Positions 50,943 through 59,535 of a stretch of DNA of 64,000 nucleotides are shown here, piece after piece. The stretch covers positions 1 through 64,000 of the forward strand of contig CAYVHV010000017.1 of the NCBI GenBank assembly GCA_964451305.1, given 5' to 3'. The stretch comes from SHLQ01 sp964451305. Lineage in GTDB: Bacteria; Actinomycetota; Acidimicrobiia; Acidimicrobiales; SHLQ01. The notes below the pieces were generated by a model. The model ran no database searches. It worked only from the letters and a program-made list of their open reading frames with translations, and was not told the origin of the DNA. Both the position numbers and the translations under genes were made by a program. Within the stretch, counting starts at the first letter, position 1. The number at the start of each line of letters is the position of its first letter.

Positions 50943-52172
50943 ATGTTGGAGACTCTTCGGTCTGTTATTCAGTTGAGGTCGTTCGAGCGAGACCCAATCC
51001 AACGGCGCCTCTCGTCATGCGCCAACGTCGACGACTATCGACGAATCGCCAAGAGACGACTTCCAGCCGGAATATTCGATTACATCGATGGAGCTGCTGA
51101 AGACGAATCCGCCATGTCGCGAAACGCGTCTCGATTCACTGACCGAACTCTGGTGCCTCGGGTACTTCGCGACGTCAGTGCGGTCGACACGTCTACCGAG
51201 ATTCTTGGAGCGTCGGCGTCGATGCCGTTGATCATCGCGCCGACGGGCTTTCCTCGAATTGCGCACCCTGACGGCGAGCTTGCGACCGCTCGTTCAGCGG
51301 CTCGCCACGACATTCCGTTCTCGCTCTCGACGATGGGAACTCGATCGATCGAGGAGGTCGCCTCGGTATGCCCTGGGCGAAAGTGGTTCCAGGTCTACGT
51401 CTGGCGCGATCGTGAACTGACCAAAGACATGCTCATCCGGGCGCGTGAGAACGGCTACGAGGCGCTCTTCATCACCGTCGATACCGCCGTGCTCGGTCGC
51501 CGCGAACGAGACGTTCGTCGGGGTATGGCGCTCCCTCCGAAACTCGGGCTCGATACGTTCATCGATGGAGTAAAGCGACCGGCCTGGGTGCTCGACTTCC
51601 TTCGGAGCGATCCAATCGTATTCTCGAATGTCGCCGTGTCGACTCGACGACTCGGGCATAACACCGAAGATGGCTCGTCGGCGGTCTCGCTCGCAGGCTT
51701 CATCAACAGCCAGTTCGACCCGAAGCTTTCATGGGACGATGTCGCATGGATCCGCGAACAGTGGGACGGCCCGATCATTCTGAAGGGAATTCAGTCGGTC
51801 GCTGATGCAAAGATCGCTGTCTCCGAAGAGGTCGACGCAATTGCGCTCTCGAACCACGGCGGACGACAACTCGACGCTGCGCCGGCCATCATCGATCTGG
51901 TCGCGCCGGTAGCCGACGCGGTCTCCGGCGAGATCGAGATCTACTGCGACGGCGGCGTACGGCGGGGTTCCGACATCGTCAAAGCTGTCGCTCTCGGCGC
52001 TGACGCGTGCATGATCGGCCGGCCTCACCTGTATGCCCTCGCAGCGGGGGGAGAGTCGGGCGTTGATCACTTGCTCGACTTCTTTCGCGACGGCATCGAA
52101 CAGACCATGGCCCTCACCGGGGTGAACGCCATCGACGATATCGACCGAAGCCTTGTCGCTGACGAACGGTAA
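50943..52172 (+). CDS. FMN-dependent alpha-hydroxy-acid dehydrogenase/oxidase
   Basis: A 409-residue TIM-barrel flavoenzyme of the lactate/mandelate/glycolate group. It has the family opening VDDYRRIAKRRLPAGIFDYIDGAAEDE (key part IFDYIDGAAEDE, about 44-55), RVLRDVS, MPLIIAPTG, and the active-site SNHGGRQLD (His305 as catalytic base, Arg308) with Lys281. It oxidises an L-2-hydroxy acid such as L-lactate. The first 40 residues are longer than usual; the start at 50943 is the last ATG before the homologous part. It is followed after 11 bases by apbE (flavin transferase), so both may feed electrons or flavin into the same pathway. Confidence 0.92.
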   Translation: MLETLRSVIQLRSFERDPIQRRLSSCANVDDYRRIAKRRLPAGIFDYIDGAAEDESAMSRNASRFTDRTLVPRVLRDVSAVDTSTEILGASASMPLIIAPTGFPRIAHPDGELATARSAARHDIPFSLSTMGTRSIEEVASVCPGRKWFQVYVWRDRELTKDMLIRARENGYEALFITVDTAVLGRRERDVRRGMALPPKLGLDTFIDGVKRPAWVLDFLRSDPIVFSNVAVSTRRLGHNTEDGSSAVSLAGFINSQFDPKLSWDDVAWIREQWDGPIILKGIQSVADAKIAVSEEVDAIALSNHGGRQLDAAPAIIDLVAPVADAVSGEIEIYCDGGVRRGSDIVKAVALGADACMIGRPHLYALAAGGESGVDHLLDFFRDGIEQTMALTGVNAIDDIDRSLVADER

Positions 52173-52183
52173 GGCGAGCCACG

Positions 52184-53119
52184 GTGAACGAACCGAACGA
52201 GCACCGAACCGTCGTCCACGGACCACTCGGAACGGTCGTCGATCTCCGAGTCCGCGAGGCGAATAGCAAAGGTGAACAGGTCAAATCGTGGGTCCTTCAC
52301 GAACTCGCGCGGCTCGAATCGATCTTTAGCGTGTACGACGCGACTAGCGAACTCTGTCGTTGGCGGCGCGGCGAAGCGGTCGAAGCGTCACCGGAGTTCT
52401 GCGATCTGATGGAGCTCGTTCTGCATTGGCAGGAACGAACGAACGGTCTTTTTAACCCGTGCCTCGAAGCCTTGACGCACGCGTGGCGCGAAGCCGAACA
52501 CACCGGTGTCCCACCAGATGCCTGCCGACTCGCCACGATCGCCGCCGAGATCCAATCACCACGGTTCCAGTTCGTACATGGCACTCCAACGCCCATTGCA
52601 GACTGCTCAACACTCAGCCTCAACGCGATCGCGAAGGGTTTCATCGTCGACCAGACGGCCGAGGCAGCAACCCAGAGGTTCCACCTCGGTTCGATCACCC
52701 TCAATATCGGTGGCGATATTCGCCACATCGGAACAAACCACGTCCGTATCGGGGTCGAGAATCCCCATCGCCCCTACGACAACGAACCAGCGTTGACGAC
52801 GATTGAACTCAGCGATGGCGCATTCGCCACGAGTGGCTCCGCACGACGTGGGTTCACGATCGATGAGCGGCGATATAGCCATGTGCTCGATCCCCGGACC
52901 GGTCAACCCGCTGTTGGAATTGCAAGTGTGTCGGTGATCGCCCCGCTCGCCACAACCGCCGATGTCCTCGCCACCGCAGCGGCGGTCCTCGGACCGCACG
53001 ACGCGATCTCTTGGCTCGCCGACATCGACGACGTCTACGGGTTCGTCGTCAGCAGCGATGGCGACCGCTTCGCAACCCCGAGTTGGATCGACCGCTTTGG
53101 CTCGATCACGCCAGCGTGA
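52184..53119 (+). CDS. apbE: FAD:protein FMN transferase
   Basis: A 311-residue ApbE-family enzyme that moves FMN from FAD onto a Thr or Ser of an exported or membrane protein. Visible blocks are RLESIFSVYDATSELCRW (about 43-60), GLFNPCLEAL, LSLNAIAKGFIVD (about 145-157), NIGGDIRHIG (about 175-184), and ATSGSARRGF...YSHVLDPRTGQP (about 218-245). There is no obvious signal peptide at the N terminus; in Gram-positive bacteria some members are lipidated and others not. Neighbours downstream (convergent) are a PepSY membrane protein and a DUF2271 lipoprotein, families known to co-occur with ApbE. GTG start. Confidence 0.93.
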   Translation: MNEPNEHRTVVHGPLGTVVDLRVREANSKGEQVKSWVLHELARLESIFSVYDATSELCRWRRGEAVEASPEFCDLMELVLHWQERTNGLFNPCLEALTHAWREAEHTGVPPDACRLATIAAEIQSPRFQFVHGTPTPIADCSTLSLNAIAKGFIVDQTAEAATQRFHLGSITLNIGGDIRHIGTNHVRIGVENPHRPYDNEPALTTIELSDGAFATSGSARRGFTIDERRYSHVLDPRTGQPAVGIASVSVIAPLATTADVLATAAAVLGPHDAISWLADIDDVYGFVVSSDGDRFATPSWIDRFGSITPA

Positions 53120-53756
53120 TCGCCACGAGCACCCCAACGACCAGCACGCCAGCTCCCGCAGTGAGAAGAGCGGATCGGCGACGTTTGCGCATGAGCAGCT
53201 GCATGGTGAGTCCGGTGATGGACAGCGTGACGAGGAATCCAGCCGTCACGTCGATCACCCAACTCCACAAGCCACCGGTGTCTTCGCCTCGGTGCAGGTC
53301 ACGGAACACCGCTACCCAGCCCTCCTGAGACACGGTGAGGTCGTATGCCCCGTCCTCGACATCGAAGAGGAGATCGGCAGAAAAGCCAGCATTGCGATAC
53401 GCGATCGTCCCCTCGCCGTTGCTTTCGTCGAAGCTGTCGACCTGGCCGGTGACCCCATATTCTGCTCGCACGAACTCTGAGATCGACAAGAACTGGACAA
53501 CCCCATCGACATTGGTGACCTCGAACGGGAACTCGCCCTCGAACGTCTCGACCGATACTTCTTCGCCAAAGGTCCATTCCGGGTGGTTCAGCGCAATCCC
53601 GGTCAGGCCAAAGAACATCACGATGATCAGCGTGATCATGCTCGCGTAGACGTGGATCTTGCGTGCCCACACCTGAGCGTTCTTCTTCATCGGCGAGGGT
53701 GCAGGTGACGACGGCATTGGAGTCGACGGCGCAGGCGATTCGGAAATGGCTGTCAT
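53106..53756 (-). CDS. PepSY-associated membrane protein
   Basis: A 216-residue protein with a Ser/Pro-rich N terminus (1-25), a first membrane helix (about 36-56: YASMITLIIVMFFGLTGIALNHP is the family hallmark in part), an extracellular PepSY-like region (about 60-165) including the DLHRGED motif, and two C-terminal helices (about 158-180 and 190-212). PepSY_TM proteins carry electrons across the membrane in flavin- or iron-linked redox chains. The ATG at 53756 begins the recognisable protein. The end overlaps the convergent apbE by 14 bases. The next gene upstream encodes a DUF2271 protein. Confidence 0.82.
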   Translation of the reverse strand: MTAISESPAPSTPMPSSPAPSPMKKNAQVWARKIHVYASMITLIIVMFFGLTGIALNHPEWTFGEEVSVETFEGEFPFEVTNVDGVVQFLSISEFVRAEYGVTGQVDSFDESNGEGTIAYRNAGFSADLLFDVEDGAYDLTVSQEGWVAVFRDLHRGEDTGGLWSWVIDVTAGFLVTLSITGLTMQLLMRKRRRSALLTAGAGVLVVGVLVAITLA

Positions 53757-53790
53757 AGGGCCTCGGGTTCGCTGGTATTGATCTAGCCGG

Positions 53791-54495
53791 TCAGATGATG
53801 AACTCGGCAGATGCAGAAACGATCTCGCTGTTCGCATCGATGGCGGTAACGAACGGGGTCTCCCCAATGGTAATTGGAGAACTGGTGATGCTGTAGGTGC
53901 CGCCGCGTCGCACACTTTCGATGAAAAGCACATAGTCGCCTTGAGACACGGGCGCTCCGGCCATATCGAGCCCATTCCAGACGACCTGGTGCTCGCCTGC
54001 GACACGCGTGGCGCTCGAGATGGTGTCGTCACCAGTCGCCGACCACCGACGCAACCGTGCAAACCAGCGTTCGGTCCGAGGGTCCGTCATGTCCTGCTGG
54101 ATCCACAGGCTGATCAACGCCACGAGGTTGCCGAACGGATCCTCAACCCACGTCGCCATGTACGGGTTCTCCTGGCGATCCGGCGAACCGAATTCATAGG
54201 TGAATGCAATCGCGAGCTCAGCTCCCGGTGGGAAGGTGCCCCCGGTGACGTCGCCCGCTGTTGATTCGCGCAGTGTGGCATCGTCGGCAGGATCCGCGAT
54301 GTCTGGTGCTGAAGTCGATGTCGAAGTCGAAGAGCCAACGTTCGCGAAAACCTGAGCATCGTTGTTGCCACACGCGGTGACGACAGCTGCAGCGCCTAGC
54401 CCGGCTGTCTTGGCAAGAAACGACCGACGCGAGACGGAGATAAGTCGAGGTTCCGCGGGTGCAGACTCGGCTGGGGGGTTTGAGAGGCTTTTCAT
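53791..54495 (-). CDS. DUF2271-family Tat-exported lipoprotein
   Basis: A 234-residue protein with a twin-arginine signal (SRRSFLAKTAGLGAA, residues 22-36) and a lipobox TAC (Cys42), so it is exported folded and anchored. The mature part (about 85-234) has FTYEFGSPDRQENPYMATWVEDPFGNLV and the YVLFIESVRRGGTYSITSSPI strand, both typical of DUF2271. This family commonly neighbours PepSY and ApbE genes and is thought to function in extracytoplasmic flavin electron transfer. It leads the operon with the PepSY gene 34 bases downstream. Confidence 0.82.
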   Translation of the reverse strand: MKSLSNPPAESAPAEPRLISVSRRSFLAKTAGLGAAAVVTACGNNDAQVFANVGSSTSTSTSAPDIADPADDATLRESTAGDVTGGTFPPGAELAIAFTYEFGSPDRQENPYMATWVEDPFGNLVALISLWIQQDMTDPRTERWFARLRRWSATGDDTISSATRVAGEHQVVWNGLDMAGAPVSQGDYVLFIESVRRGGTYSITSSPITIGETPFVTAIDANSEIVSASAEFII

Positions 54496-54618
54496 ACGAT
54501 CCTGAAGGGGCTACTCGGCAACAACACCAATGTTGCGATCACAGGTTGAGAGTTTCCTGAAGATGGCCCAACAAATGTGCTGAAATCCACTCCGCGCCCA
54601 ACACTCAATGCTCAGCAC

Positions 54619-55383
54619 TCAATACAGCGGTGTAGGGCTCGATCCCACTCGAGCATTTCCGAGATCTGCGGTGTTTCCGGCATCGTTGCCCGCAGCAATG
54701 CCGGCGTAGTTCGAGACCGATGTCTTCAACCGATTGAGGTTGGTGAACTTCTCTTCGACGGCTTCATCGACCGATGCTCTCCGCGATGCCAAAACCGGCA
54801 GCACCGAATCAGGCCCGGACTCTTCGGTTGCGGCATCGGCAGCGGAGCTACGAGCCTGTTCCAACCGGCTGCTGACCGTCCACGCAAAGCCATTTAGGAA
54901 CGAACGCCGGAACGACTTCGTACGGTTGCGGCCACGCCCGTCGACCTGCGCTCCGTGGGAAAGCATGATGTTGACCGCTTGGAGCAGCAGCGATGTGAAG
55001 AGCAGCTCCACCGAGTCGAGATCGGAGTCGTAGCCAACGATCGTTGCGTAGTTACCATCTCGCGAGAACATCTCGCCGGATCGAACCATGTCTCGAAACT
55101 GCACGTCGTCGAGACCGTAGATCGCCCGACAGCCATTGGCTTGAGCTACTCCCCCGAGAAGCATGTACTTCTCTTTTGGATATGGCGCTGCAATGAAGAT
55201 GATTCGGGTCGAAACGGCGCCCCGACCGGTCTTTTCTTCGATGAGTGCGAGGTCGATTGCGTGCGCTGCGATCAGCTCTTGTGCCTTTGCGGTGAGCGCA
55301 GACGCTTCGTCGGGGTAGGTGGTCGACTCGGCCTTTGCCAGTAGGGCACGGATGGTCTGGAGAATTCGGTCAGATGATGCCAT
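54619..55383 (-). CDS. DUF2786-domain protein
   Basis: A 254-residue protein opening with the DUF2786 helix pattern (ILQTIRALLAKAESTTYPDEASALTAKAQELI, in parts; residues 7-38). A middle alpha/beta part (about 55-165) and a C-terminal helical tail with a Ser/Ala-rich stretch follow. DUF2786 proteins are widespread in actinobacteria and phages; function unknown, possibly nucleic-acid related. No signal peptide. Confidence 0.8.
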   Translation of the reverse strand: MASSDRILQTIRALLAKAESTTYPDEASALTAKAQELIAAHAIDLALIEEKTGRGAVSTRIIFIAAPYPKEKYMLLGGVAQANGCRAIYGLDDVQFRDMVRSGEMFSRDGNYATIVGYDSDLDSVELLFTSLLLQAVNIMLSHGAQVDGRGRNRTKSFRRSFLNGFAWTVSSRLEQARSSAADAATEESGPDSVLPVLASRRASVDEAVEEKFTNLNRLKTSVSNYAGIAAGNDAGNTADLGNARVGSSPTPLY

Positions 55384-55472
55384 GGGGTAACTCTCGCGTC
55401 CGGGTGTGACAACGCCCGTTGCCTCACCCTTGGCATTATCCGCCGGGAGCCTCGTCGGCTCGCGGACCTCGC

Positions 55473-56498
55473 TCAGGATTCGAAGCCGCGAAGGATCGAC
55501 GCCACGTTTTTGCCGACCTCATCCACGGCATATCCACCTTCGAACACCAAGACCGTCGGCAACGTGGCACCCTCGATGCGCTGACCGATCTCCTCAAAGT
55601 CGCCGGACCGGAGCGTGAACTTGCTGATCGGGTCTTTCTCGAACGTGTCGACCCCTACGGAGATGACCAACGCTTCACTGTCAATCTCCGTAGCCTTGTC
55701 GAGGCACCGGTCGAGCGCGGCGGCCCACGGTTCCCACGAGGTCCCATGCGGGAGCGGCTCGTTGTGGTTGTACCCAACGCCTCGGCCAGCGCCGGTCTCA
55801 TCTGCGTGACCAAGGAAGTATGGGAACTCCACCACGGGGTCCGCATGGACCGACAGATACGCGACGTCGTCTCGCTCATAGAAGATGTCTTGGGTGCCGT
55901 TGCCGTGGTGGTAATCGATGTCGATGATGCTGACCCGGCCCGTGCCACCATCGATGAGTTGCTGCGCGGCGATCGCTGCATTGTTGAGATAGCAGTAACC
56001 ACCGAACTGGTCGGCCGACGCGTGATGACCGGGCGGACGACAGAGCGCAAAGGCTGCCCGCTCGCCACGCTGCACCGCAGAGGTTGCCGATTGCGCGAGC
56101 GCTGCTCCGCCCCGCACCGCCGACCACGTACCCGAGGTGATGGAACAATCTGCGGCGAACGAGTACCAGCCGAGCTTGCCATGGATCGACTCCGGGGGAT
56201 GCGATTCGCCCATCCGACGCACGGGCCAACAAAAGCCCATCGCTGCATCGCCAGTCCCACCGGCTGCGACCCATTCGTCCCACGCCGTTTGGAGAAAATC
56301 GAGGTATCCCGCATCGTGGACGCTTCCAATGATGTTCATGTCGAGGGGCTGCACATCACCAAAGGTGTGCCCGGCATCGATGAGTGCCGCTCGGACCACG
56401 TCCGCGCGCTCTGGCCGTTCCCACGACGGAATCAACGTGACCCCGTCGAGCTCGAGTGCGTGGTGTTGACGGTGATCATCACTTGCGAATACGTACAT
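55473..56498 (-). CDS. Histone deacetylase-family (acetylpolyamine amidohydrolase-like) hydrolase
   Basis: A 341-residue zinc hydrolase of the arginase/deacetylase fold. It has CRPPGHHAS (about 151-159, the catalytic His pair), FCYLNNAA-like GGYCYLNNAAIA, the zinc ligands in IDIDYHHGNGTQ (about 192-203) and the later Asp in GVDTFEKDP (about 285). In bacteria these remove acetyl groups from polyamines, acetoin-like compounds or proteins. It is leaderless and divergent from the PPOX gene with only 27 bases between the starts. Confidence 0.93.
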   Translation of the reverse strand: MYVFASDDHRQHHALELDGVTLIPSWERPERADVVRAALIDAGHTFGDVQPLDMNIIGSVHDAGYLDFLQTAWDEWVAAGGTGDAAMGFCWPVRRMGESHPPESIHGKLGWYSFAADCSITSGTWSAVRGGAALAQSATSAVQRGERAAFALCRPPGHHASADQFGGYCYLNNAAIAAQQLIDGGTGRVSIIDIDYHHGNGTQDIFYERDDVAYLSVHADPVVEFPYFLGHADETGAGRGVGYNHNEPLPHGTSWEPWAAALDRCLDKATEIDSEALVISVGVDTFEKDPISKFTLRSGDFEEIGQRIEGATLPTVLVFEGGYAVDEVGKNVASILRGFES

Positions 56499-56504
56499 AC
56501 TGGG

Positions 56505-56510
56505 AGACTA
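56505..56510 (-). promoter_or_regulatory. -10 box of the HDAC-family gene (TAGTCT), leaderless
   Basis: TAGTCT on the minus strand, six bases, ATG at 56498; lies within the 27-base divergent spacer. Confidence 0.55.
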
Positions 56511-56525
56511 GGAAAGAGAGCCCAC

Positions 56526-57011
56526 ATGCCCAGCATTGACGACGTAAAGCACTACCTGTCCACCGACACCGGCCTCGCCGTGATCAGCACAACCCAGGCC
56601 GATGGACGAGTGCTGTCAAGCCTCGTCAACTTTGGGGTCATCGATCATCCGGTTACCGGTGAACCTCGGGTGGCGATGGTTTCGGGCGGAAGCGCAGCGC
56701 GGCTCGGCCACGTCCGTCGAGGCTCAGAGGTCACCGTGGCGGTGACCCGTGGCTGGAACTGGGTTGGGGTAACCGGTCCAGCCGAGCTCATCGGCCCCGC
56801 CGACGACGGTCCGCTCGACGCCGACGCGATCCGCCTGCTCCTTCGAGAGATCTACACCGCAGCCGGCGGCGCCCATGACGACTTCGACGAGTTCGACCGC
56901 GAGATGGTCAAAGACGGCCGCACCGCCGTGCTGGTCGAACCATCTCGGATCATCGGCAACTCCCCGCAGGCTGACCTACCACGTATCGACGAATCTGCGT
57001 CTCTCATGTGA
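56526..57011 (+). CDS. PPOX-class (pyridoxamine 5'-phosphate oxidase-like) F420/FMN-binding protein
   Basis: A 161-residue split-barrel flavoprotein with the family pattern LAVISTTQADGRVLSSLVNFGVIDHP (in parts, about 17-42), RLGHVRRGSEVTVAVTRG (about 58-75) and WNWVGVTGPAELIGP. In actinobacteria these proteins often bind F420 and reduce small substrates. The start at 56526 has AGGAAAGAGAG upstream. Its last 36 bases overlap the end of the convergent carboxylase gene. Confidence 0.85.
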   Translation: MPSIDDVKHYLSTDTGLAVISTTQADGRVLSSLVNFGVIDHPVTGEPRVAMVSGGSAARLGHVRRGSEVTVAVTRGWNWVGVTGPAELIGPADDGPLDADAIRLLLREIYTAAGGAHDDFDEFDREMVKDGRTAVLVEPSRIIGNSPQADLPRIDESASLM

Positions 57012-58808
57012 GCGAGGGGGTGATGGAGGCGTTGCGGCGAGGCCCCGCAACAGCCATGTCCGGGTGTCTGCCGGGTCGATAACGGCGTCGATTTCGAGCG
57101 CTTGTGCGATCTTGATCGCTTTGCCACGCTCATAGGCCTCAGCGATGAGCTTGTCTTCGAGGTCGTGTCGGGCCTCGGGCGATTCCGCCGCGTCGAGCTC
57201 CTTTCGGAAGCCAAGACGCACCGCACCTTCAAGGCCCATCCCACCAAACTCGCCGGTCGGCCACGAGATCGTGAAGAAGGGCTGACGAAAACTGCCACCA
57301 CACATGGCTTGGGCGCCGAGCCCATAACCCTTGCGAAGACAGACTGCGAAGAGCGGAACGGACAGTGATGCTCCCACGACGAACATGCTCGATACCCGTC
57401 GCACCGCTGCCAGTTCTTCGGTCTCTGGACCGACCATGAAGCCGGGCGTATCGAAAAGCGAAACAACCGGGATGTCGAACGCGTCGCACAGCTGCAAGAA
57501 CCTCGCGGCCTTCTCGGCGGCGACTGCATCGATCGCTCCGCCGAGGTGTGTCGGATTGTTCGCAATCACAGCGATGGGACGACCTTCGATGCGAGCGAAG
57601 CACGTGACTATCCCAACCCCATAAGACGGGCGCAGCTCGGTGATCGAACCACGGTCAAACACCCCAGCGATGGCGTCCCGAATATCATAGACCATCCGGC
57701 GGTCCTCGGGGACGACGTCTCGTAGCGCATCAGCATCCGGGGCGTCCCAGTCCGCCGATGAACCTTGGAAGTAGCCGAGCACCGTTCGAGCGAGCTCGGT
57801 GGCGTGCGCCTCGTCTTTGGCGAGCAAGTCGATAGCACCGTTCGCGACTTGTACCGCGCTCGGCCCGATCTCGGTTGGCCGAACCTCGCCGAGACCGCCA
57901 CCTTCGATCATCGCTGGGCCACCCAACCCAATCCAACTGTCCTCGGTCGCGATCGTGATGTCGGCACAACCCCAGATCGCCGCGTTTCCGGCGAAACAAA
58001 ACCCGGATGCGATGCTGATGCGGGGAACGAGACCCGACATTGCAGCCCAGTTGGCGAAGGTCGGCACGGTCAATCCGGTCGGAACGAGGTTCGTTGCGTC
58101 GACATCGCCGGGGCGCCCTCCCCCACCCTCGGCATAGAACACGACGGGCAACCGCTGCTCGTGGGCGAGCTCGAGGATGCGGTCGGTCTTCTCATGGCCG
58201 AAGTAGCCCTGGCTCCCCGCCAGAACCACATAGTCGTAAGCCAACACGCACGCGCGGCTGTGCTCCGGCGAAAACCGATCCGCGTTGATCGTGGCGAGGC
58301 CGGTGACGATTCCGTCGGCAGCGGTGTTGACGGCGAGGTCATCCTGATCACGTCGACTCTGCTGCGCAGCGACAGCGAGCTGACCGAATTCAACAAAGCT
58401 CCCGGAGTCGACGAGGTCCTCGATGTTCTCCCGAGCGGTTCGCTGACCACGACCATGGCGCTTGGACACGGCATCGGCGCGCGCTGGATCGAGAGCCTGA
58501 GCACGGCGAGATTCCATCTCGGCACGATCGCGGCGGACCGTTCTTTGGCCGTTATGGCTGGGCGCCTCCGTCATGCTGGTCCCGTCGACAGCGACGGCTT
58601 CCAGTCGAGCCACGAGATCGCCCACCTCGACCGCATCACCGACGGAGACGAGCAACTCCACCAGCCGAGCGGATTCGCCGGCATCGATGCGATGGTGCAT
58701 CTTCATCGACTCGAGCACGATGATCTGCTGTCCAGTCTCAGCGACGTCCCCAACCGACGCGTCGATAGCGAAGACGATTCCGGCGATGTGGCTCCGTAGC
58801 TCGATCAT
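56976..58808 (-). CDS. Acyl-CoA carboxylase carboxyltransferase with N-terminal biotinyl domain (fusion)
   Basis: A 610-residue fusion. Residues 1-70 are a biotinyl/lipoyl-like domain with the biotin site ESMKMHH (Lys36). The rest is an acyl-CoA carboxyltransferase (about 95-600): RTARENIEDLVDSGSF, YFGHEKTDR, LPVVFYAEGGGGRPGD, GGPAMIEGGGLG, IANNPTHLGGAID, VSLFDTPGFMVGPE, and GGSFRQPFFTISWPTGEFGGMG (in part). It transfers carboxylate from biotin to an acyl-CoA. Normally the biotinyl domain is fused to biotin carboxylase, not to the carboxyltransferase; no biotin carboxylase gene lies nearby. The C-terminal tail is Arg/Ser-rich and overlaps the PPOX gene. Confidence 0.88.
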   Translation of the reverse strand: MIELRSHIAGIVFAIDASVGDVAETGQQIIVLESMKMHHRIDAGESARLVELLVSVGDAVEVGDLVARLEAVAVDGTSMTEAPSHNGQRTVRRDRAEMESRRAQALDPARADAVSKRHGRGQRTARENIEDLVDSGSFVEFGQLAVAAQQSRRDQDDLAVNTAADGIVTGLATINADRFSPEHSRACVLAYDYVVLAGSQGYFGHEKTDRILELAHEQRLPVVFYAEGGGGRPGDVDATNLVPTGLTVPTFANWAAMSGLVPRISIASGFCFAGNAAIWGCADITIATEDSWIGLGGPAMIEGGGLGEVRPTEIGPSAVQVANGAIDLLAKDEAHATELARTVLGYFQGSSADWDAPDADALRDVVPEDRRMVYDIRDAIAGVFDRGSITELRPSYGVGIVTCFARIEGRPIAVIANNPTHLGGAIDAVAAEKAARFLQLCDAFDIPVVSLFDTPGFMVGPETEELAAVRRVSSMFVVGASLSVPLFAVCLRKGYGLGAQAMCGGSFRQPFFTISWPTGEFGGMGLEGAVRLGFRKELDAAESPEARHDLEDKLIAEAYERGKAIKIAQALEIDAVIDPADTRTWLLRGLAATPPSPPRSHERRRFVDTW

Positions 58809-58814
58809 GAGCCG

Positions 58815-58824
58815 ACACTAGACT
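58815..58824. promoter_or_regulatory. Overlapping divergent -10 boxes (minus TAGTGT 58815-58820; plus TAGACT 58819-58824)
   Basis: Each box is exactly six bases from its start codon (ATG 58808 and GTG 58831). The boxes share two base pairs, so both promoters can hardly be occupied at the same time. Confidence 0.65.
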
Positions 58825-58830
58825 TACAAC

Positions 58831-59508
58831 GTGCAGCCAACCTTCTCCAGACGTCACCTCATCCGCCTCGCTGGTGCGGGAACCAGCGCCGCGTTGCTGG
58901 CCGCTTGCGGAGACTCCGAGGCCGACCGCACCGTGTCGGCCAACGCCACCGGCGCCATCTTGGACTGTGTCAGCACCCCCGAACAAGACGCCAGCGCATT
59001 CGACCTCGACACCGCCCCCGAACGCATCGACCTCACAAATGGGCGGCCCGGCTCGCTGCTCGAAATCAACTTCACCGTTCAAGACTCGGACAACTGCCTG
59101 CCGGTCCCAGGAGCACAAGTCACGCTCTGGCACGCGGACGCGTCAGGGAACTACTCAGGGTTCGGTGACGCCGCCGACGAAGACTTCTTGCGCGGCACCC
59201 AGACGAGCAATGCGAGCGGCACCGTGCAATTCACCACCATCTACCCGGGCTGGGAGCCAGGCCGCACCACCCACCTGAACGTCAAGATTGCCTTCGACGG
59301 CGAACAACGCCTGATCACTCAGCTGTTCTTCCCCGACGACATCACCAACTCGATCTACACCAGCCACGAGGCCTACATCGACCGCGGCGGCAAAGATCGA
59401 ACCAACGACACCGATCCTGGAGGCGCGCGCCTCGCCCGTCTCCGCATGGAAGTCATCGAGGCCAACACCGGCCACTTCGCCAGTCACGCCATCGGCATCC
59501 GTACCTGA
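58831..59508 (+). CDS. Tat-exported lipoprotein, intradiol ring-cleavage dioxygenase homologue
   Basis: A 225-residue protein with a twin-arginine signal and lipobox (SRRHLIRLAG ... LLAACG, Cys26), then a dioxygenase_C-type beta-sandwich (about 70-215): PVPGAQVTLWHADASGNYSGF (parts) and TIYPGWEPGRTTHLNVKI (parts). Iron ligands expected of protocatechuate-type enzymes map to Tyr108, Tyr138 and His148, but the second His is Asn150. It may therefore bind metal differently or be a binding protein without ring-cleaving activity. GTG start behind a -10 box. Secreted relatives in actinobacteria act on catechols from lignin-like material. Confidence 0.82.
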   Translation: MQPTFSRRHLIRLAGAGTSAALLAACGDSEADRTVSANATGAILDCVSTPEQDASAFDLDTAPERIDLTNGRPGSLLEINFTVQDSDNCLPVPGAQVTLWHADASGNYSGFGDAADEDFLRGTQTSNASGTVQFTTIYPGWEPGRTTHLNVKIAFDGEQRLITQLFFPDDITNSIYTSHEAYIDRGGKDRTNDTDPGGARLARLRMEVIEANTGHFASHAIGIRT

Positions 59509-59535
59509 CCGTCATCGCCTCCCGGGGAGGCGGCG

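Noticed and set aside
55419..56525. Long N-terminal extension of the PPOX frame
   Set aside because: It is the antisense of the HDAC-family gene; the real start is the ATG at 56526 with a ribosome site.
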